A DNA stretch of 64,000 nucleotides from Vogesella sp. LIG4 (lineage in GTDB: Bacteria > Pseudomonadota > Gammaproteobacteria > Burkholderiales > Chromobacteriaceae). The first letter of the stretch is position 1; every line of letters begins with the position of its first letter. Under the pieces are notes generated by a model. It had not been told where the DNA came from, made no database searches, and saw nothing but the letters and a program-made list of their open reading frames with translations. The position numbers were made by a program, and so were the translations under genes. The stretch covers positions 1,249,215 to 1,313,214 of the forward strand of contig NZ_LT607802.1 in NCBI RefSeq assembly GCF_900090205.1. The letters run 5' to 3'. Of the stretch, positions 54,609 through 63,980 are shown piece after piece.

Positions 54609-55544
54609 TTACTTGTTGGCCTGTTCGGCGATGACGGCCGCGATCAGCGGGCCGGCGTCCTGGTCCAGCAGCTTCTTGGCTACCGCACGGCCCAGCGCGT
54701 CGGCGTAGTCGCGCGGCGCGCTGGCGCTGGCGGTGAGCATCACCGAGCCATCCGGGTGCGCCACGAAGCCGCCCAGGGTGATCACGTCATCGGTGATGGT
54801 GGCAAAGCCGCCGATGGGAATCTGACAGCTGCCGCCCAGCACGCGCGACAGCGAGCGTTCGGCGGTGACGCAGGCGGCGGTGTCGGCGTGGTTCAGCGGC
54901 GCCAGCAGTTCGATGAGGTCGTTGCGGTCGGCGCGGATTTCGATGCCCAGTGCGCCCTGGCCCACTGCCGGCAGGCTTTCCGACGGTGCCAGCTCGCAGC
55001 GGATGCGCTCGGCCAGCTCCAGGCGCTTCAGCCCGGCGGCGGCCAGGATGATGGCGTCGAACTCGCCCTCGTCCAGCTTGCGCAGGCGGGTCTGCACATT
55101 GCCGCGCAGCGGCTTGACGGTAAGGTGCGGGTAGCGGGCGCGGATCTGCGATTCGCGGCGCAGGCTGGAGGTGCCCACCACTGCGCCGGCCGGCAGCTCG
55201 TGCAGGCTGGCGTAAGTGTTGGAAACAAAGGCGTCGCGCGGGTCTTCGCGTTCGCAGATCGCGGCCAGCGCGAAGCCTGTCGGCAGGTTCATCGGCACGT
55301 CCTTGATGGAGTGCACGGCAATGTCGGCGCGGCCGTCCTGCAGCGCCTGTTCCAGCTCCTTCACGAACAGGCCCTTGCCGCCGATCTTGGACAGCGTCTT
55401 GTCCAGGATCTGGTCGCCCTGGGTGGTCATGCCGAGGATTTCCACCTGCAGCTGCGGGTAGAGGGCCTCCAGGCGGGTCTTGATGTGTTCGGCCTGCCAC
55501 ATGGCGAGTTTGCTTTCGCGGCTGGCGATGACGAGCTTGTTCAT
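54609..55544 (-). CDS. hemC: Porphobilinogen deaminase (hydroxymethylbilane synthase)
   Basis: This 311-residue enzyme joins four porphobilinogens into hydroxymethylbilane. It shows [19 protein letters not shown], the active-site acid region [21 protein letters not shown] and the dipyrromethane-cofactor cysteine in [12 protein letters not shown]. The ATG at 55544 is the first in frame and gives the typical start. It is the first gene of the minus-strand hemCDXY unit, with a divergent 558-base gap to ppc. Confidence 0.97.
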   Translation of the reverse strand: MNKLVIASRESKLAMWQAEHIKTRLEALYPQLQVEILGMTTQGDQILDKTLSKIGGKGLFVKELEQALQDGRADIAVHSIKDVPMNLPTGFALAAICEREDPRDAFVSNTYASLHELPAGAVVGTSSLRRESQIRARYPHLTVKPLRGNVQTRLRKLDEGEFDAIILAAAGLKRLELAERIRCELAPSESLPAVGQGALGIEIRADRNDLIELLAPLNHADTAACVTAERSLSRVLGGSCQIPIGGFATITDDVITLGGFVAHPDGSVMLTASASAPRDYADALGRAVAKKLLDQDAGPLIAAVIAEQANK

Positions 55545-56102
55545 GGACGGCGATCCTGCACGAAAAGGGGATGCGCAATTCTAGCACGCCGGCTACGCAC
55601 CACCTTGACGCAGGGCAGTGTGTGTAGCTGCAACAGTACGTGTAGTTTAACTACACGGCATCGGGGTTTTACGGCAGGATGGATCGGCATGGTGCGCTGC
55701 ACGAGCTGCTGGTGCGGGCATGGCGCGGCGGCAAAATGGCGCGCGGCGCGCAAACAGGTTGACAGCCACGGCCATTGCACTGCACAAAAGTGGTTTGCCC
55801 GCCGTTGCCCGGCAGGAAGGCGGCGAGCGGGCAAGCAGCCGGCGGCCTGGCATGGCACGCTGGCGCAAAGTCCGGCCTGGCGCATGCCGGGGCGCGAAAA
55901 CAGCAGGTGCCGCACAACACAGAAAAAAGCCGCTCCGCTGCGGCAGACAAGGCGGCAGGGATAAAGCCGCCACTTCGCAGCGCGAAGCAGCACAGGATAG
56001 GCGTAGCGCATGGCCACGACACCACTCGAAACGGGGGCCGGCAGCGCGGCGCAGATTCTGCCGGGATTCAACGACAATGACTATCAGGGAAAACGGAAGA
56101 AG
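55545..56102. other. Divergent gap between hemC and ppc
   Basis: These 558 bases contain no credible gene; long open frames here are shadows or extensions of ppc. The region contains a 19-base inverted repeat (55639-55657) about 95 bases from the hemC start, and TTGACA (55759-55764) on the plus strand without a good -10. A long untranslated leader for ppc is possible. Confidence 0.65.
55639..55657. promoter_or_regulatory. Operator-like inverted repeat upstream of hemC
   Basis: CGTGTAGTT and AACTACACG form a perfect 9-bp inverted repeat around one T. A related half-site (TGTGTAGCTGCA) lies 20 bases nearer hemC. Palindromic spacing like this is typical of a dimeric regulator's site. Confidence 0.45.
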
Positions 56103-58811
56103 ATGACTGATCTGGACAAGGACCTGCCCCTGCGCGAAGACCTCGCGCGGCTCAACCGCCTGCTGGAAGCGCTGCTGCGCGAACAGGCCGGCGACGAAGT
56201 AGTGGATGAAATCCGCGCCATTCCCGCTGGCGCGCTGCAGCACGACAAGCGCGCCGACGAACTGGTGCAGCGGCTCACCCCGGCCGCCACCACCGCGCTG
56301 GTGCGTGCCTGCGGCCTGTATTCGCAGCTGTTCAATATTGCCGAAGACCTGCACCACGCCCGCCGCCGCCGTGCGCACCAGCGTGCCGGCAGCGCGCCGC
56401 AGCGCGGCAGCCTGTCGCGGGCGCTGTCCACCATTCACGAGGCTGGCGTGCCGTTTGCACAGCTGAACGCCGCGCTGCAGGAGGCCAGCGTCAGCGCCGT
56501 GCTCACCGCGCACCCCACCGAGGTGCAGCGCCAGAGCGTGCTGGATGGCCACCGGGCAGTGCGCAAGTTCCTGCAGCAGCTGTCTTCCGTGGAGATCACT
56601 CCGGAAGAAGAGCAGGAAGTGGAGGCCAAGCTCACCCGCGTGATCCACGCGCTGTGGCAGACCACCGAGATCCGCCCGTTCAAGATGACGGTAGCCGACG
56701 AGATCGAAAACGGCGTCGCCTACCACCCGCTGTCCTTCTTCCAGTCCATCCCGGCGCTGTACGACCGCCTGGGCAAGCAGATTCGCGAACTGTGGGGCGA
56801 GCGCGCCGACATCCCGTCCTTCCTGCGCGTGGGCAGCTGGATCGGTGGCGACCGAGACGGCAACCCCAATGTCGACGCCGGCGTGCTGCGCCACGCGGTG
56901 AAGCGTCAGGCTGAAGTGGCGTTCAAGCATTACTTCTACGAACTGGCCGGCCTGTACCGTGAATTGTCGCTGTCGCAGCGCCACGTGCAGGTATCCGCCG
57001 GGGTGCAGCGCCTGGCCACCGCTTCGCCGGATACCGCCATCAGCCGCAAGGAAGAACCCTACCGCCTGGCGCTGGCCAGCATCGAAGGCCGCCTGTCCGC
57101 CACCGCGGCCGGCCTGGGCCTGCCGCTGCGTGGCCGCTGGAGCGCCGGCGAGCCCTACGCTTCCGCCTCCGAGTTGCAGGCCGAGCTGCAGACGCTGGCC
57201 GATTCGCTGACCGAGCACGGCAGCGCCCTGCTGATCGACGGCCGTCTGGGCAAACTGCTGCGCGCGGTGGACGTGTTCGGCTTCTACCTGATGCCGCTGG
57301 ACCTGCGCCAGCACGCCGAAAAACATGCCGGCGTGGTCAGCGAACTGTTCGCCCACGCCAACCTGGAGCAATACGACGCGCTGGACGAACCGGCGCGCGT
57401 GCGCGTGCTGCTGCGCGAACTGGCCACGCCGCGCCTGCTGTACTCGCCCTACCTCAGCTACAGCGCCGACAGCGAAAAAGAGCTGGGCATCTTCCGCGAA
57501 GCGGCGCTGGTGCAGCGCCAGTTCGGCGACGGCGCCATCGCGCAGTGCATCATCTCCAACTGCGCCAGCGTGTCCGACATCCTGGCGCTGGCACTGCTGT
57601 GCAAGGAGTGCGGCCTGCTGCGCCTGGATGGCGGCGTGCCGGCCATCAGCCTGAACCTGGTGCCGCTGTTCGAAACCATTGCCGACCTCGACGCCTCCGC
57701 CAGCATCATGCAGCAGCTGTTTGCCCTGCCGTGGTACCAGCAGCTGCTGAAGAGCCGTGGCGAGGTGCAGGAAGTGATGCTGGGCTACTCCGACAGCAAC
57801 AAGGACGGCGGCTATGTCACCAGCCAGTGGCAGCTGTACCAGGCCGAGCAGCGCCTGGTGCGCGTGTTCGACAAGGCCGGCATCCGGATGCGCCTGTTCC
57901 ACGGCCGCGGCGGCTCGGTGGGCCGCGGCGGCGGCCCGTCCTACGAGGCCATCATGGCGCAGCCGGCAGGCACCGTGGTTGGCCGCATCCGCATCACCGA
58001 GCAGGGCGAGGTGATCACCGCCAAGTTCGCCGACCCGGACAACGCCACCCGCAACCTGGAAGCGCTGGTGGCCGCCACGCTGGAATCCACCCTGGCGCAC
58101 GGCGACAGCCGCATCACCGACGAAAGCGCGGTGGCCGAGCTGTCCGACAGCGCCTTCCGCGCCTACCGCGCGCTGGTGGAATCGGACGGCTTCATGCAGT
58201 ACTTCATGGAGGCCACCCCGATCGGCGCCATCGCCAAGCTCAACATCGGCAGCCGCCCGGCCTCGCGCAAGACGCTGGCCAGCATCAAGGACCTGCGCGC
58301 CATTCCGTGGGTGTTCTCCTGGTCGCAGTCGCGGGTGATGCTGCCGGGCTGGTACGGCTTTGGCAGCGCGGTGCGCGCCTTCCTCGATGCCCACGGCGAA
58401 GCGGTCGGCCTGGCACGGCTGCAGGCGCTGTACAGCGGCTCGCCCTTCCTGCAGGTGATGCTGTCCAATATGGAACAGGTACTGGCCAAGGCCGATCTGC
58501 AGATTACGCGCCGCTACGCCGCGCTGGTGGGCGATGCCGCGCTGGCCGACCGCCTGTTCGGCCGCCTGCAGGCCGAGTTCGATGCAACGTTGGCCGCATT
58601 CTTCTCCATCACCGGCCAGGAAAAGCTGCTGCAGGGCAACCCGACGCTGGCGCGCTCGCTGGATACCCGCCTGCCCTACCTGGATGCACTCAACCTGCTG
58701 CAGGTGGAGCTGCTCAAGCGCCTGCGCGACCAGCCGGACGACGAAGAGGCGCTGTACGCCATCCACCTCACCATCAACGGCATCTCCGCCGGCCTGCGCA
58801 ACAGCGGCTGA
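56103..58811 (+). CDS. ppc: Phosphoenolpyruvate carboxylase
   Basis: This anaplerotic enzyme of 902 residues makes oxaloacetate from phosphoenolpyruvate and bicarbonate. It shows the catalytic histidine motif TAHPTEVQR at about 135-143, GGDRDGNPNV at about 249, DSNKDGGYVTS at about 562 and the glycine loop FHGRGGSVGRGGG at about 598. It ends LRNSG rather than the commoner MRNTG. The ATG at 56103 is chosen because GGAAGAAG lies directly upstream; the frame is open from 56010. Motif copies at 57978 and 58589. It stands alone, transcribed away from hemC. Confidence 0.97.
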   Translation: MTDLDKDLPLREDLARLNRLLEALLREQAGDEVVDEIRAIPAGALQHDKRADELVQRLTPAATTALVRACGLYSQLFNIAEDLHHARRRRAHQRAGSAPQRGSLSRALSTIHEAGVPFAQLNAALQEASVSAVLTAHPTEVQRQSVLDGHRAVRKFLQQLSSVEITPEEEQEVEAKLTRVIHALWQTTEIRPFKMTVADEIENGVAYHPLSFFQSIPALYDRLGKQIRELWGERADIPSFLRVGSWIGGDRDGNPNVDAGVLRHAVKRQAEVAFKHYFYELAGLYRELSLSQRHVQVSAGVQRLATASPDTAISRKEEPYRLALASIEGRLSATAAGLGLPLRGRWSAGEPYASASELQAELQTLADSLTEHGSALLIDGRLGKLLRAVDVFGFYLMPLDLRQHAEKHAGVVSELFAHANLEQYDALDEPARVRVLLRELATPRLLYSPYLSYSADSEKELGIFREAALVQRQFGDGAIAQCIISNCASVSDILALALLCKECGLLRLDGGVPAISLNLVPLFETIADLDASASIMQQLFALPWYQQLLKSRGEVQEVMLGYSDSNKDGGYVTSQWQLYQAEQRLVRVFDKAGIRMRLFHGRGGSVGRGGGPSYEAIMAQPAGTVVGRIRITEQGEVITAKFADPDNATRNLEALVAATLESTLAHGDSRITDESAVAELSDSAFRAYRALVESDGFMQYFMEATPIGAIAKLNIGSRPASRKTLASIKDLRAIPWVFSWSQSRVMLPGWYGFGSAVRAFLDAHGEAVGLARLQALYSGSPFLQVMLSNMEQVLAKADLQITRRYAALVGDAALADRLFGRLQAEFDATLAAFFSITGQEKLLQGNPTLARSLDTRLPYLDALNLLQVELLKRLRDQPDDEEALYAIHLTINGISAGLRNSG

Positions 58812-58960
58812 TGCGGCTTGCGTCATGAGCTGCAACGGGCTGCCTGCGGGCGGCCTGTTTTGTTTCCCGATTACATCTGGACACAAGACAGTGCGTGCGG
58901 GCAGTGGGCAGGAATTGGAAAATACCGTAGAGACAACACTATTTCGTTCAGAGGTGCCGC

Positions 58961-59551
58961 ATGAACCCTACCAGCAAAGACATCAAATACCTGGCCGAGC
59001 ACCTTCTGCATACCGGCGTCGGCGGCCTGGCCGACCGTGAGCTGCAGGCCTTGATGCGCATCTCGCGCAAGCTGCAGTCGGTGCGCCCGGAAAGCACGCT
59101 GCTGGACAACGGCCCCACCCTGGGCGAGCGGCTGTCCGACCGCGTGGCCGAGTTCGGCGGCTCGTGGACCTTCATCCTGCTGTTCATGGGCTTTCTGCTG
59201 GCCTGGGCGCTGGTGAACACCTTCGTGCTGGGTACACAGGCAGTCGATCCCTACCCGTATATCTTCCTGAACCTGATGCTGTCGATGCTGGCGGCCATCC
59301 AGGCGCCCATCATCATGATGTCGCAGAACCGCCAGGCTGCGCGCGACCGCATGACCATGATTCGCGACTTCGAGGTGAACCTGAAGTCGGAAAACGCCAT
59401 CGACGGCCTGCACAAGCGGCTGGATCACCTGACCTGGGAGATGCTGTCGGATCTGGACCTGCTCAAGCAGGGGCAGCGCCAGCTGGCGCAGCAGCTGGGC
59501 AAACAGCCGCCGCACGCGCCGGAAACATCCAGCCCGGCCAGCGGTGACTAG
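58961..59551 (+). CDS. DUF1003 membrane protein
   Basis: This 196-residue protein has two hydrophobic helices (about 68-90 and 100-122) in the DUF1003 pattern: ERLSDRVAEFGGSWTFILLFMGFLLAWALVNT and PYPYIFLNLMLSMLAAIQAPIIMMSQNRQAARDR. The charged C-terminus is cytoplasmic, with coiled-coil character. Function is unknown. Its stop codon TAG overlaps the stop of the convergent gene by sharing CTAG (59548-59551). Confidence 0.9.
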   Translation: MNPTSKDIKYLAEHLLHTGVGGLADRELQALMRISRKLQSVRPESTLLDNGPTLGERLSDRVAEFGGSWTFILLFMGFLLAWALVNTFVLGTQAVDPYPYIFLNLMLSMLAAIQAPIIMMSQNRQAARDRMTMIRDFEVNLKSENAIDGLHKRLDHLTWEMLSDLDLLKQGQRQLAQQLGKQPPHAPETSSPASGD

Positions 59552-59883
59552 GCGCGGGACAGCGTTTCCAGCTTCAGCGGCAGCGGCTCGCCCAGCCAGC
59601 TTGCCGCCGTGGTGTGGGCGGCCAGTTCGTCGGCCAGTTGCGGGTGCAGCAGCACCGGCAGCTGGCCGCGGTGTTTTTCCAGCAGTGTACGTACGGCGGG
59701 TAGCAGGCTGTCGGCAAAGTCGATCTCGAACATCGGCCGGGTATGCGGGCCAACCTCGCGGTGGATCAGCCGCCCCAGCCAGCAGCCTGGCGGCAGTTGC
59801 GCGCTCAGGGTGGCATGCAGCGCGGCGGCGAACTCGGCCTGTTCCGGCAGGAAGTAGACGTGGGCGTGGTAGATCAATGACAT
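59548..59883 (-). CDS. DOPA 4,5-dioxygenase family protein
   Basis: This 111-residue small dioxygenase-like protein has YHAHVYFLPEQ at the start and the metal-ligand histidine pattern HREVGPHTRPMFEIDF and VLLHPQLADELAAHTTAASWLGEPLPL. The plant relatives cleave DOPA; bacterial homologues are mostly uncharacterised. Its stop overlaps the DUF1003 stop by three bases. No neighbouring pathway points to a substrate. Confidence 0.9.
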   Translation of the reverse strand: MSLIYHAHVYFLPEQAEFAAALHATLSAQLPPGCWLGRLIHREVGPHTRPMFEIDFADSLLPAVRTLLEKHRGQLPVLLHPQLADELAAHTTAASWLGEPLPLKLETLSRA

Positions 59884-59956
59884 GGCGGCTGGCGTGGCGG
59901 GAAAACGGCATTGTAGCCGCGGACGGCAGCGATGGCTGCCGTCCGGATGGCCGGCA

Positions 59957-60097
59957 TCACACCCAGCGGCCGCGGCTGAGGCTGTCTGCCTGGTGGCGCA
60001 GCTGCTCCAGCCGTTGTTCGGCGCAGGGCAGGGGCGGTTCCACGTGCAGCAGGCGGGGTGAAAACAGGTGATCGAACAGCTGGCGTAGCAGTTTCAT
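59957..60097 (-). CDS. Small hypothetical protein, 46 residues
   Basis: A short frame encodes MKLLRQLFDHLFSPRLLHVE and then PPLPCAEQRLEQLRHQADSL, ending SRGRWV. The ATG at 60097 follows GAGGAT at good spacing. There is an amphipathic, mostly helical composition with one cysteine and no hydrophobic helix. It is divergent from a LysR gene (95 bases), like many small LysR-linked genes. I do not recognise the family. Confidence 0.45.
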   Translation of the reverse strand: MKLLRQLFDHLFSPRLLHVEPPLPCAEQRLEQLRHQADSLSRGRWV

Positions 60098-60191
60098 GAC
60101 ATCCTCACTGTTGAGTGGTGGCGACAGATGTCAGCCTAATCTGCTATGTTGTGGGAATAAACTGCCTATTCCTTGATGGTTTGTCGAGAAA

Positions 60192-61115
60192 ATGAAAACA
60201 ATGCCATCGCCAGACGAAGTGCTGGCATTCGAAGCGCTGGCTCGCTGCGGCAGTTTCACCGCCGCCGCAGAGGCGCTGGGCTGTACCAAGAGCATGGTCA
60301 GCCTGCGGCTGAAGGCGCTGGAGAAGCAGCTGGGGGCGGTGCTGGTGTTGCGCACCACCCGCCGGCTGGCACTCACCGAGGCCGGGCAGCGGCTGCTGCC
60401 GCATGCCGAGGCGCTGCGCCAGAGCCTGCTGCAGATGCAGCCGGCGGTGGACAGCGCGCAGTGCGCGGTGGAAGGCCCGCTGGTGGTGAGCACCTATGTG
60501 TCGGTATCGCAGTTGCTGGCGCCTATCCTGGCCGAGCTGGCCCGCGAACAGCCCGGCCTGCAGCTGCGGCTGGAGGTGAACAACCGCGTGCAGGACCCGA
60601 TTGCCGACGTGCTGGACTTCTGCGTGCGCTCGCGCAAGGTGCACGACGACTCGCTGGTGGCGCGGCCGCTGGGCTGGGTGGAAGAAGCGCTGTATGCCGC
60701 GCCGGGCTACCTGGCGGCACAAGGTTGGCCGCAGACGCCGGAGGAGCTGGCCGCACACCGGCTGATCATGGACGGTAGCTGCCTGACGCTGTGCCGCGGC
60801 GAGGAACTGCGCTCGCTGACGCAGCCTGCGCCGCTGCTGGATTGCAATCTGTACCAGAACAACCTGACGCTTACCCTGCTGGGGCACGGCATCGGTGCGC
60901 TGCCGGACTTCCTGGCGGCGCCGGCGCTGGCGAGCGGGCAGTTGCAGCGGGTGCTGCCGGGCTGGCACAGCGACCGCTGGCCGGTGTTCCTGGTGCACCC
61001 CTACCGCTTGCCGCTGCCGCGCAAGTACCAGGTGTTTCTCGATTTCGTGCTGCCGCGGCTGCGCGCCGTGCTGCAGGCGGCCGATAGCGGCGCATTACCG
61101 TCGCCAATGCACTAA
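60192..61115 (+). CDS. LysR-family transcriptional regulator
   Basis: This 307-residue regulator has a winged helix (DEVLAFEALARCGSFTAAAEALGCTKSMVSLRLKALEKQLG) and an effector domain resembling the GcvA/DsdC branch, including LVVSTYVSVSQLLAPILAEL. It lies between a small gene (divergent) and an EamA gene (same strand, 79 bases downstream), which may be its targets. The ATG at 60192 has a weak ribosome site; an ATG at 60201 is an alternative. A motif copy is at 60724-60733. Confidence 0.9.
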   Translation: MKTMPSPDEVLAFEALARCGSFTAAAEALGCTKSMVSLRLKALEKQLGAVLVLRTTRRLALTEAGQRLLPHAEALRQSLLQMQPAVDSAQCAVEGPLVVSTYVSVSQLLAPILAELAREQPGLQLRLEVNNRVQDPIADVLDFCVRSRKVHDDSLVARPLGWVEEALYAAPGYLAAQGWPQTPEELAAHRLIMDGSCLTLCRGEELRSLTQPAPLLDCNLYQNNLTLTLLGHGIGALPDFLAAPALASGQLQRVLPGWHSDRWPVFLVHPYRLPLPRKYQVFLDFVLPRLRAVLQAADSGALPSPMH

Positions 61116-61194
61116 AACAGGGCGCGTGCGGCTTGCTGCTGCGACGCAGCACAGGCAGGATAGGGCCTCCCCCCATCTATCGAACGGTTTTGTC

Positions 61195-62097
61195 ATGTCT
61201 CACCCCACCGCCCCGTCGCCGCGCGGCATTGCGCTGTCGCTGCTGGCGTCATCGCTGTTTGCCATGCTGCCGGGCTACGTCACCCTGCTGGCACCGCTGG
61301 ACAGCGTGGCCATTTTTGCCTGGCGTATTGTCTGCACCCTGCCCGGCGTGCTGCTGATCCTGCAATTGTCCGGCAAGCGCCAGGCCTTCATCGATACCTG
61401 CCGGCGGCTGCGCGAACCGAAGCTGATGCTGCTGGTGCCGCTGATGACGGCGATGATGGGGGTGCAGCTGTGGCTGTTCCTGTGGGCGCCGTTCCACGGC
61501 CAGGTGGTGGCGGTGTCGCTGGGTTACTTCCTGGCGCCGCTGGTGATGGTGCTGGTAGGCCGTCTGCTGTACGGCGAAAAACTGTACCGGCTGCAGGCGC
61601 TGGCGGTGGCACTGGCGCTGCTGGGTGTGGCGCACGAGATCTGGCTCACCCGCGGCCTCGCCTGGCCGACGCTGCTGGTGGTGCTGGGCTACCCGCCCTA
61701 CTTCGTGCTGCGCCGCATGACCGGGCTGGACGCGGTGTGCGGCTTCGCGCTGGAAATGGCGCTGATGCTGCCGTTGGCGATCGTGCTGCTGCTGTGGCAG
61801 GACCCGTCCGGCTGGGTGGTGCTGCGCGAGTTCAAATACTGGCTGCTGCTGCCGGGGCTGGGGCTGGTGAGTTCGGTGGCGCTGCTGTGCAATATCGCCG
61901 CCAGCCACCTGCTGCCCATGGGGCTGTGGGGTCTGCTGGGCTACGTGGAGCCGGCGCTGCTGTTCGTGCTGGCCATTACCGTGCTGCGCGAGCCGGTGAC
62001 CGCCGGCACGCTGTTCACCTACGGCCCGATCTGGGGCGCCATCATCCTCACCGGCATTCACACCCTGCGTCAGCAGCGCCGCCTGCAGCTGGCCTGA
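61195..62097 (+). CDS. EamA/RarD-type transporter
   Basis: This 300-residue inner-membrane protein has ten helices. The RarD-like features are GIALSLLASSLFAMLPGYVTLLAPLDSVAIFAWRI and SLGYFLAPLVMVLVGRLLYGEKL. RarD exporters are of the EamA/DMT family; substrates are mostly unknown. The ATG at 61195 is the first good start. A motif copy lies after the stop (62109-62118). Confidence 0.9.
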   Translation: MSHPTAPSPRGIALSLLASSLFAMLPGYVTLLAPLDSVAIFAWRIVCTLPGVLLILQLSGKRQAFIDTCRRLREPKLMLLVPLMTAMMGVQLWLFLWAPFHGQVVAVSLGYFLAPLVMVLVGRLLYGEKLYRLQALAVALALLGVAHEIWLTRGLAWPTLLVVLGYPPYFVLRRMTGLDAVCGFALEMALMLPLAIVLLLWQDPSGWVVLREFKYWLLLPGLGLVSSVALLCNIAASHLLPMGLWGLLGYVEPALLFVLAITVLREPVTAGTLFTYGPIWGAIILTGIHTLRQQRRLQLA

Positions 62098-62245
62098 GCC
62101 GACAAGGGGTTGGCCGCAGGGCCGGCTGCTGCCGGCAGTGTGCTATATGGTAATTGTCTGAAATGGCGCAACGGCGCGGGACAGCGGGATTCTATATGCC
62201 AGAATTCCGACTCCCTGAACAATCTCTTGAGTGGAGGGCTTCACC

Positions 62246-62500
62246 ATGTTGCACATCCTCTGGATGTTCATTGTCGGTATCGTTGTTGGTGCCATCGCCA
62301 GGCTCATCATGCCCGGTTCGGAACACCTCGGCCTGCTCATGACCGGTGTGCTGGGCATCGCCGGCTCGTTCGTGGGCGGCTTCATCGCCCGTCTGATCAG
62401 CCCGCCGGCCGAGGGCGCCATGCTCCATCCGGCCGGGCTGGTGCTATCGGTGATCGGCGCGCTCATCCTGCTGTACGCCTGGCACCACCTGGCGCGCTGA
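62246..62500 (+). CDS. GlsB/YeaQ/YmgE family membrane protein
   Basis: This 84-residue protein has three hydrophobic helices and the family pattern MLHILWMFIVGIVVGAIARLIMPG and GVLGIAGSFVGGFIARLI. Such small proteins are stress-induced and often called transglycosylase-associated; function is unknown. The ATG at 62246 follows GGAGGG at eight bases; a GTG start at 62231 is less likely. Confidence 0.9.
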   Translation: MLHILWMFIVGIVVGAIARLIMPGSEHLGLLMTGVLGIAGSFVGGFIARLISPPAEGAMLHPAGLVLSVIGALILLYAWHHLAR

Positions 62501-62518
62501 CGCAGCGGCCTTCCCTGC

Positions 62519-62553
62519 CGGCCGCGGGCATCTGCCTGCGGCCGATTTTCTTT
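62519..62553 (+). terminator. Likely terminator of the GlsB-like gene
   Basis: GCCGCGGGCA (62521-62530), loop TC and TGCCTGCGGC (62533-62542) form a stem with one mismatch, followed by CGATTTTCTTTCC. Confidence 0.55.
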
Positions 62554-62659
62554 CCTTTCCGCGTTCTGTCAGTCGCCACCGCCTGCGGTGCGCATCCTTT
62601 TGCTGCCACGGCAGTCATATCAGCTTGCCCTATAAAATTTCGATAAAACGTTGATTTTA

Positions 62660-62686
62660 TTGAGATCATGGCCGCCTCCCTATACT
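62660..62686 (+). promoter_or_regulatory. Possible promoter of the sugar-type binding protein
   Basis: TATACT (62681-62686) with TTGAGA 15 bases upstream (62660-62665) lies in an AT-rich patch, 40 bases before the binding-protein start. The spacing is shorter than ideal. Confidence 0.3.
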
Positions 62687-62726
62687 GCAGCCACTTCGGA
62701 ACTCGGGCCGATGCCGGGAGGTGGTG

Positions 62727-63980
62727 ATGCGAAGCATCCGATGCGGCTGGCTGTGGCTGGCCCTGCTGCTGGCCGACCCGGCCCGGGCGGTGGATGTACC
62801 GCCCGATCTCACGCTGGCCTTCATGGTCAGCTCTGGTGCACAGCGCAGTGCCTGGGCCGATATCGTGGCGGCGTTCCGCCACGATAATCCGGATATCCGG
62901 GTGCGCAATCTGGTGTTCGGGCAGGAGGATTACAAACAGGACACGGCGCTGCAGCTGCAGCGCCGTGAAGTCGATCTGGCGTTCTGGTTTGCCGGGCAGC
63001 GCCTGCAGCGGGCGGTACGCCTGGGCTGGCTGCTGCCGGTGGACGACCTGCTGTCGCCGGCGTTGCGGGAACGTTTTGTGCCGGCGGTAATGCGCGGGTT
63101 GCGGCAAGGCGGGCACTACTGGGCGGTGCCGGTCAGCTACTACCCGTGGGGGCTGCTGTACCGCCGCTCGCTGTTTGCCGCGCTGGGGCTGCGCGTGCCG
63201 GCCACCTGGGCGCAGTTCCTCAGCATCCTGCAGCACTTGCAGGCGGTGGGTATCGCGCCGCTGGGGCTGGGCGCGAAAAGCGGCTGGCCGGCGGCGGCAT
63301 GGTTCGATTACCTGGATCTGCGCCTGAACGGCGGCCGCTTCCACCGGCAGCTGCTGGCCGGCCGGGCCGACTGCCGCGACCCGCGCGTGGCGGCGGTGCT
63401 GGCGCAGTGGCAGGCGCTGCTGCGTGCCGGCATGTTCCAGCCCGGCGCGGCGGACAGGGAATGGGACGAGGTGCTGCCCTATCTGTACCGCTACCAGGTG
63501 GGCATGGTGCTGGCCGGCTCGTTCGCGCTGGCCTATATGCCGCGTACGGTGCTGGCCGACATCGGTTTCATTCCGTTTCCGGCAATGAATGCGCGGCAAC
63601 CGCGAGTGGAGGATGCGCCGCTGGACGTGCTGGTGCGCCCCAGGACCAGCCGGCATGGTGCGGCGGCACGGCGCTTCATCGACTTCCTGCTGACGCATGG
63701 CGAACTGCTGGCCCGGTATGGCGAGACCGCCTTCCAGCTGCTGCCGCTGCGCGACGGCCCGCCGCCGGAGGCGCCGGTGCTGCGCGAAAGCCAGCAGTGG
63801 CTGGCACAGGCGGCGCAGCTATCGTTCTTCTTCGACAGGGATGCTACGCCGGCACTGAGTGAGGCGGCGTTGCCGGCTTTCCGCCGCTTTCTGCTGCCGC
63901 CTTACGATAGCGGGCAGTTGTGGCACAGCCTGTGCCCACGCTTTCCCTCGCTGGAGCGGGTGCATCGCCTGGGTGGCTGA
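62727..63980 (+). CDS. Periplasmic binding protein, sugar-type (SBP_bac_1)
   Basis: This 417-residue exported protein has a signal peptide (MRSIRCGWLWLALLLADPARA) and the SBP_bac_1 fold of sugar and oligosaccharide receptors: LTLAFMVSSGAQRSAWADIVAAFRHDNPDIRV, YWAVPVSYYPWGLLYRRSLF and GTTTHE-like hinge segment AKSGWPAAAWFDYLDL. The stop is 20 bases before the end of the window, so any partner permease would lie outside. The ATG at 62727 follows GGGAGG; a GTG at 62721 is an alternative. Confidence 0.85.
   Translation: MRSIRCGWLWLALLLADPARAVDVPPDLTLAFMVSSGAQRSAWADIVAAFRHDNPDIRVRNLVFGQEDYKQDTALQLQRREVDLAFWFAGQRLQRAVRLGWLLPVDDLLSPALRERFVPAVMRGLRQGGHYWAVPVSYYPWGLLYRRSLFAALGLRVPATWAQFLSILQHLQAVGIAPLGLGAKSGWPAAAWFDYLDLRLNGGRFHRQLLAGRADCRDPRVAAVLAQWQALLRAGMFQPGAADREWDEVLPYLYRYQVGMVLAGSFALAYMPRTVLADIGFIPFPAMNARQPRVEDAPLDVLVRPRTSRHGAAARRFIDFLLTHGELLARYGETAFQLLPLRDGPPPEAPVLRESQQWLAQAAQLSFFFDRDATPALSEAALPAFRRFLLPPYDSGQLWHSLCPRFPSLERVHRLGG

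Noticed and set aside
55759..55787. ppc promoter from TTGACA
   Set aside because: A perfect -35 is present but no acceptable -10 at 16-18 bases.
55647..58886. 1079-codon minus-strand frame covering ppc
   Set aside because: It is antisense to ppc, whose motifs are intact, and its product is low-complexity His/Gln/Val/Gly-rich sequence.
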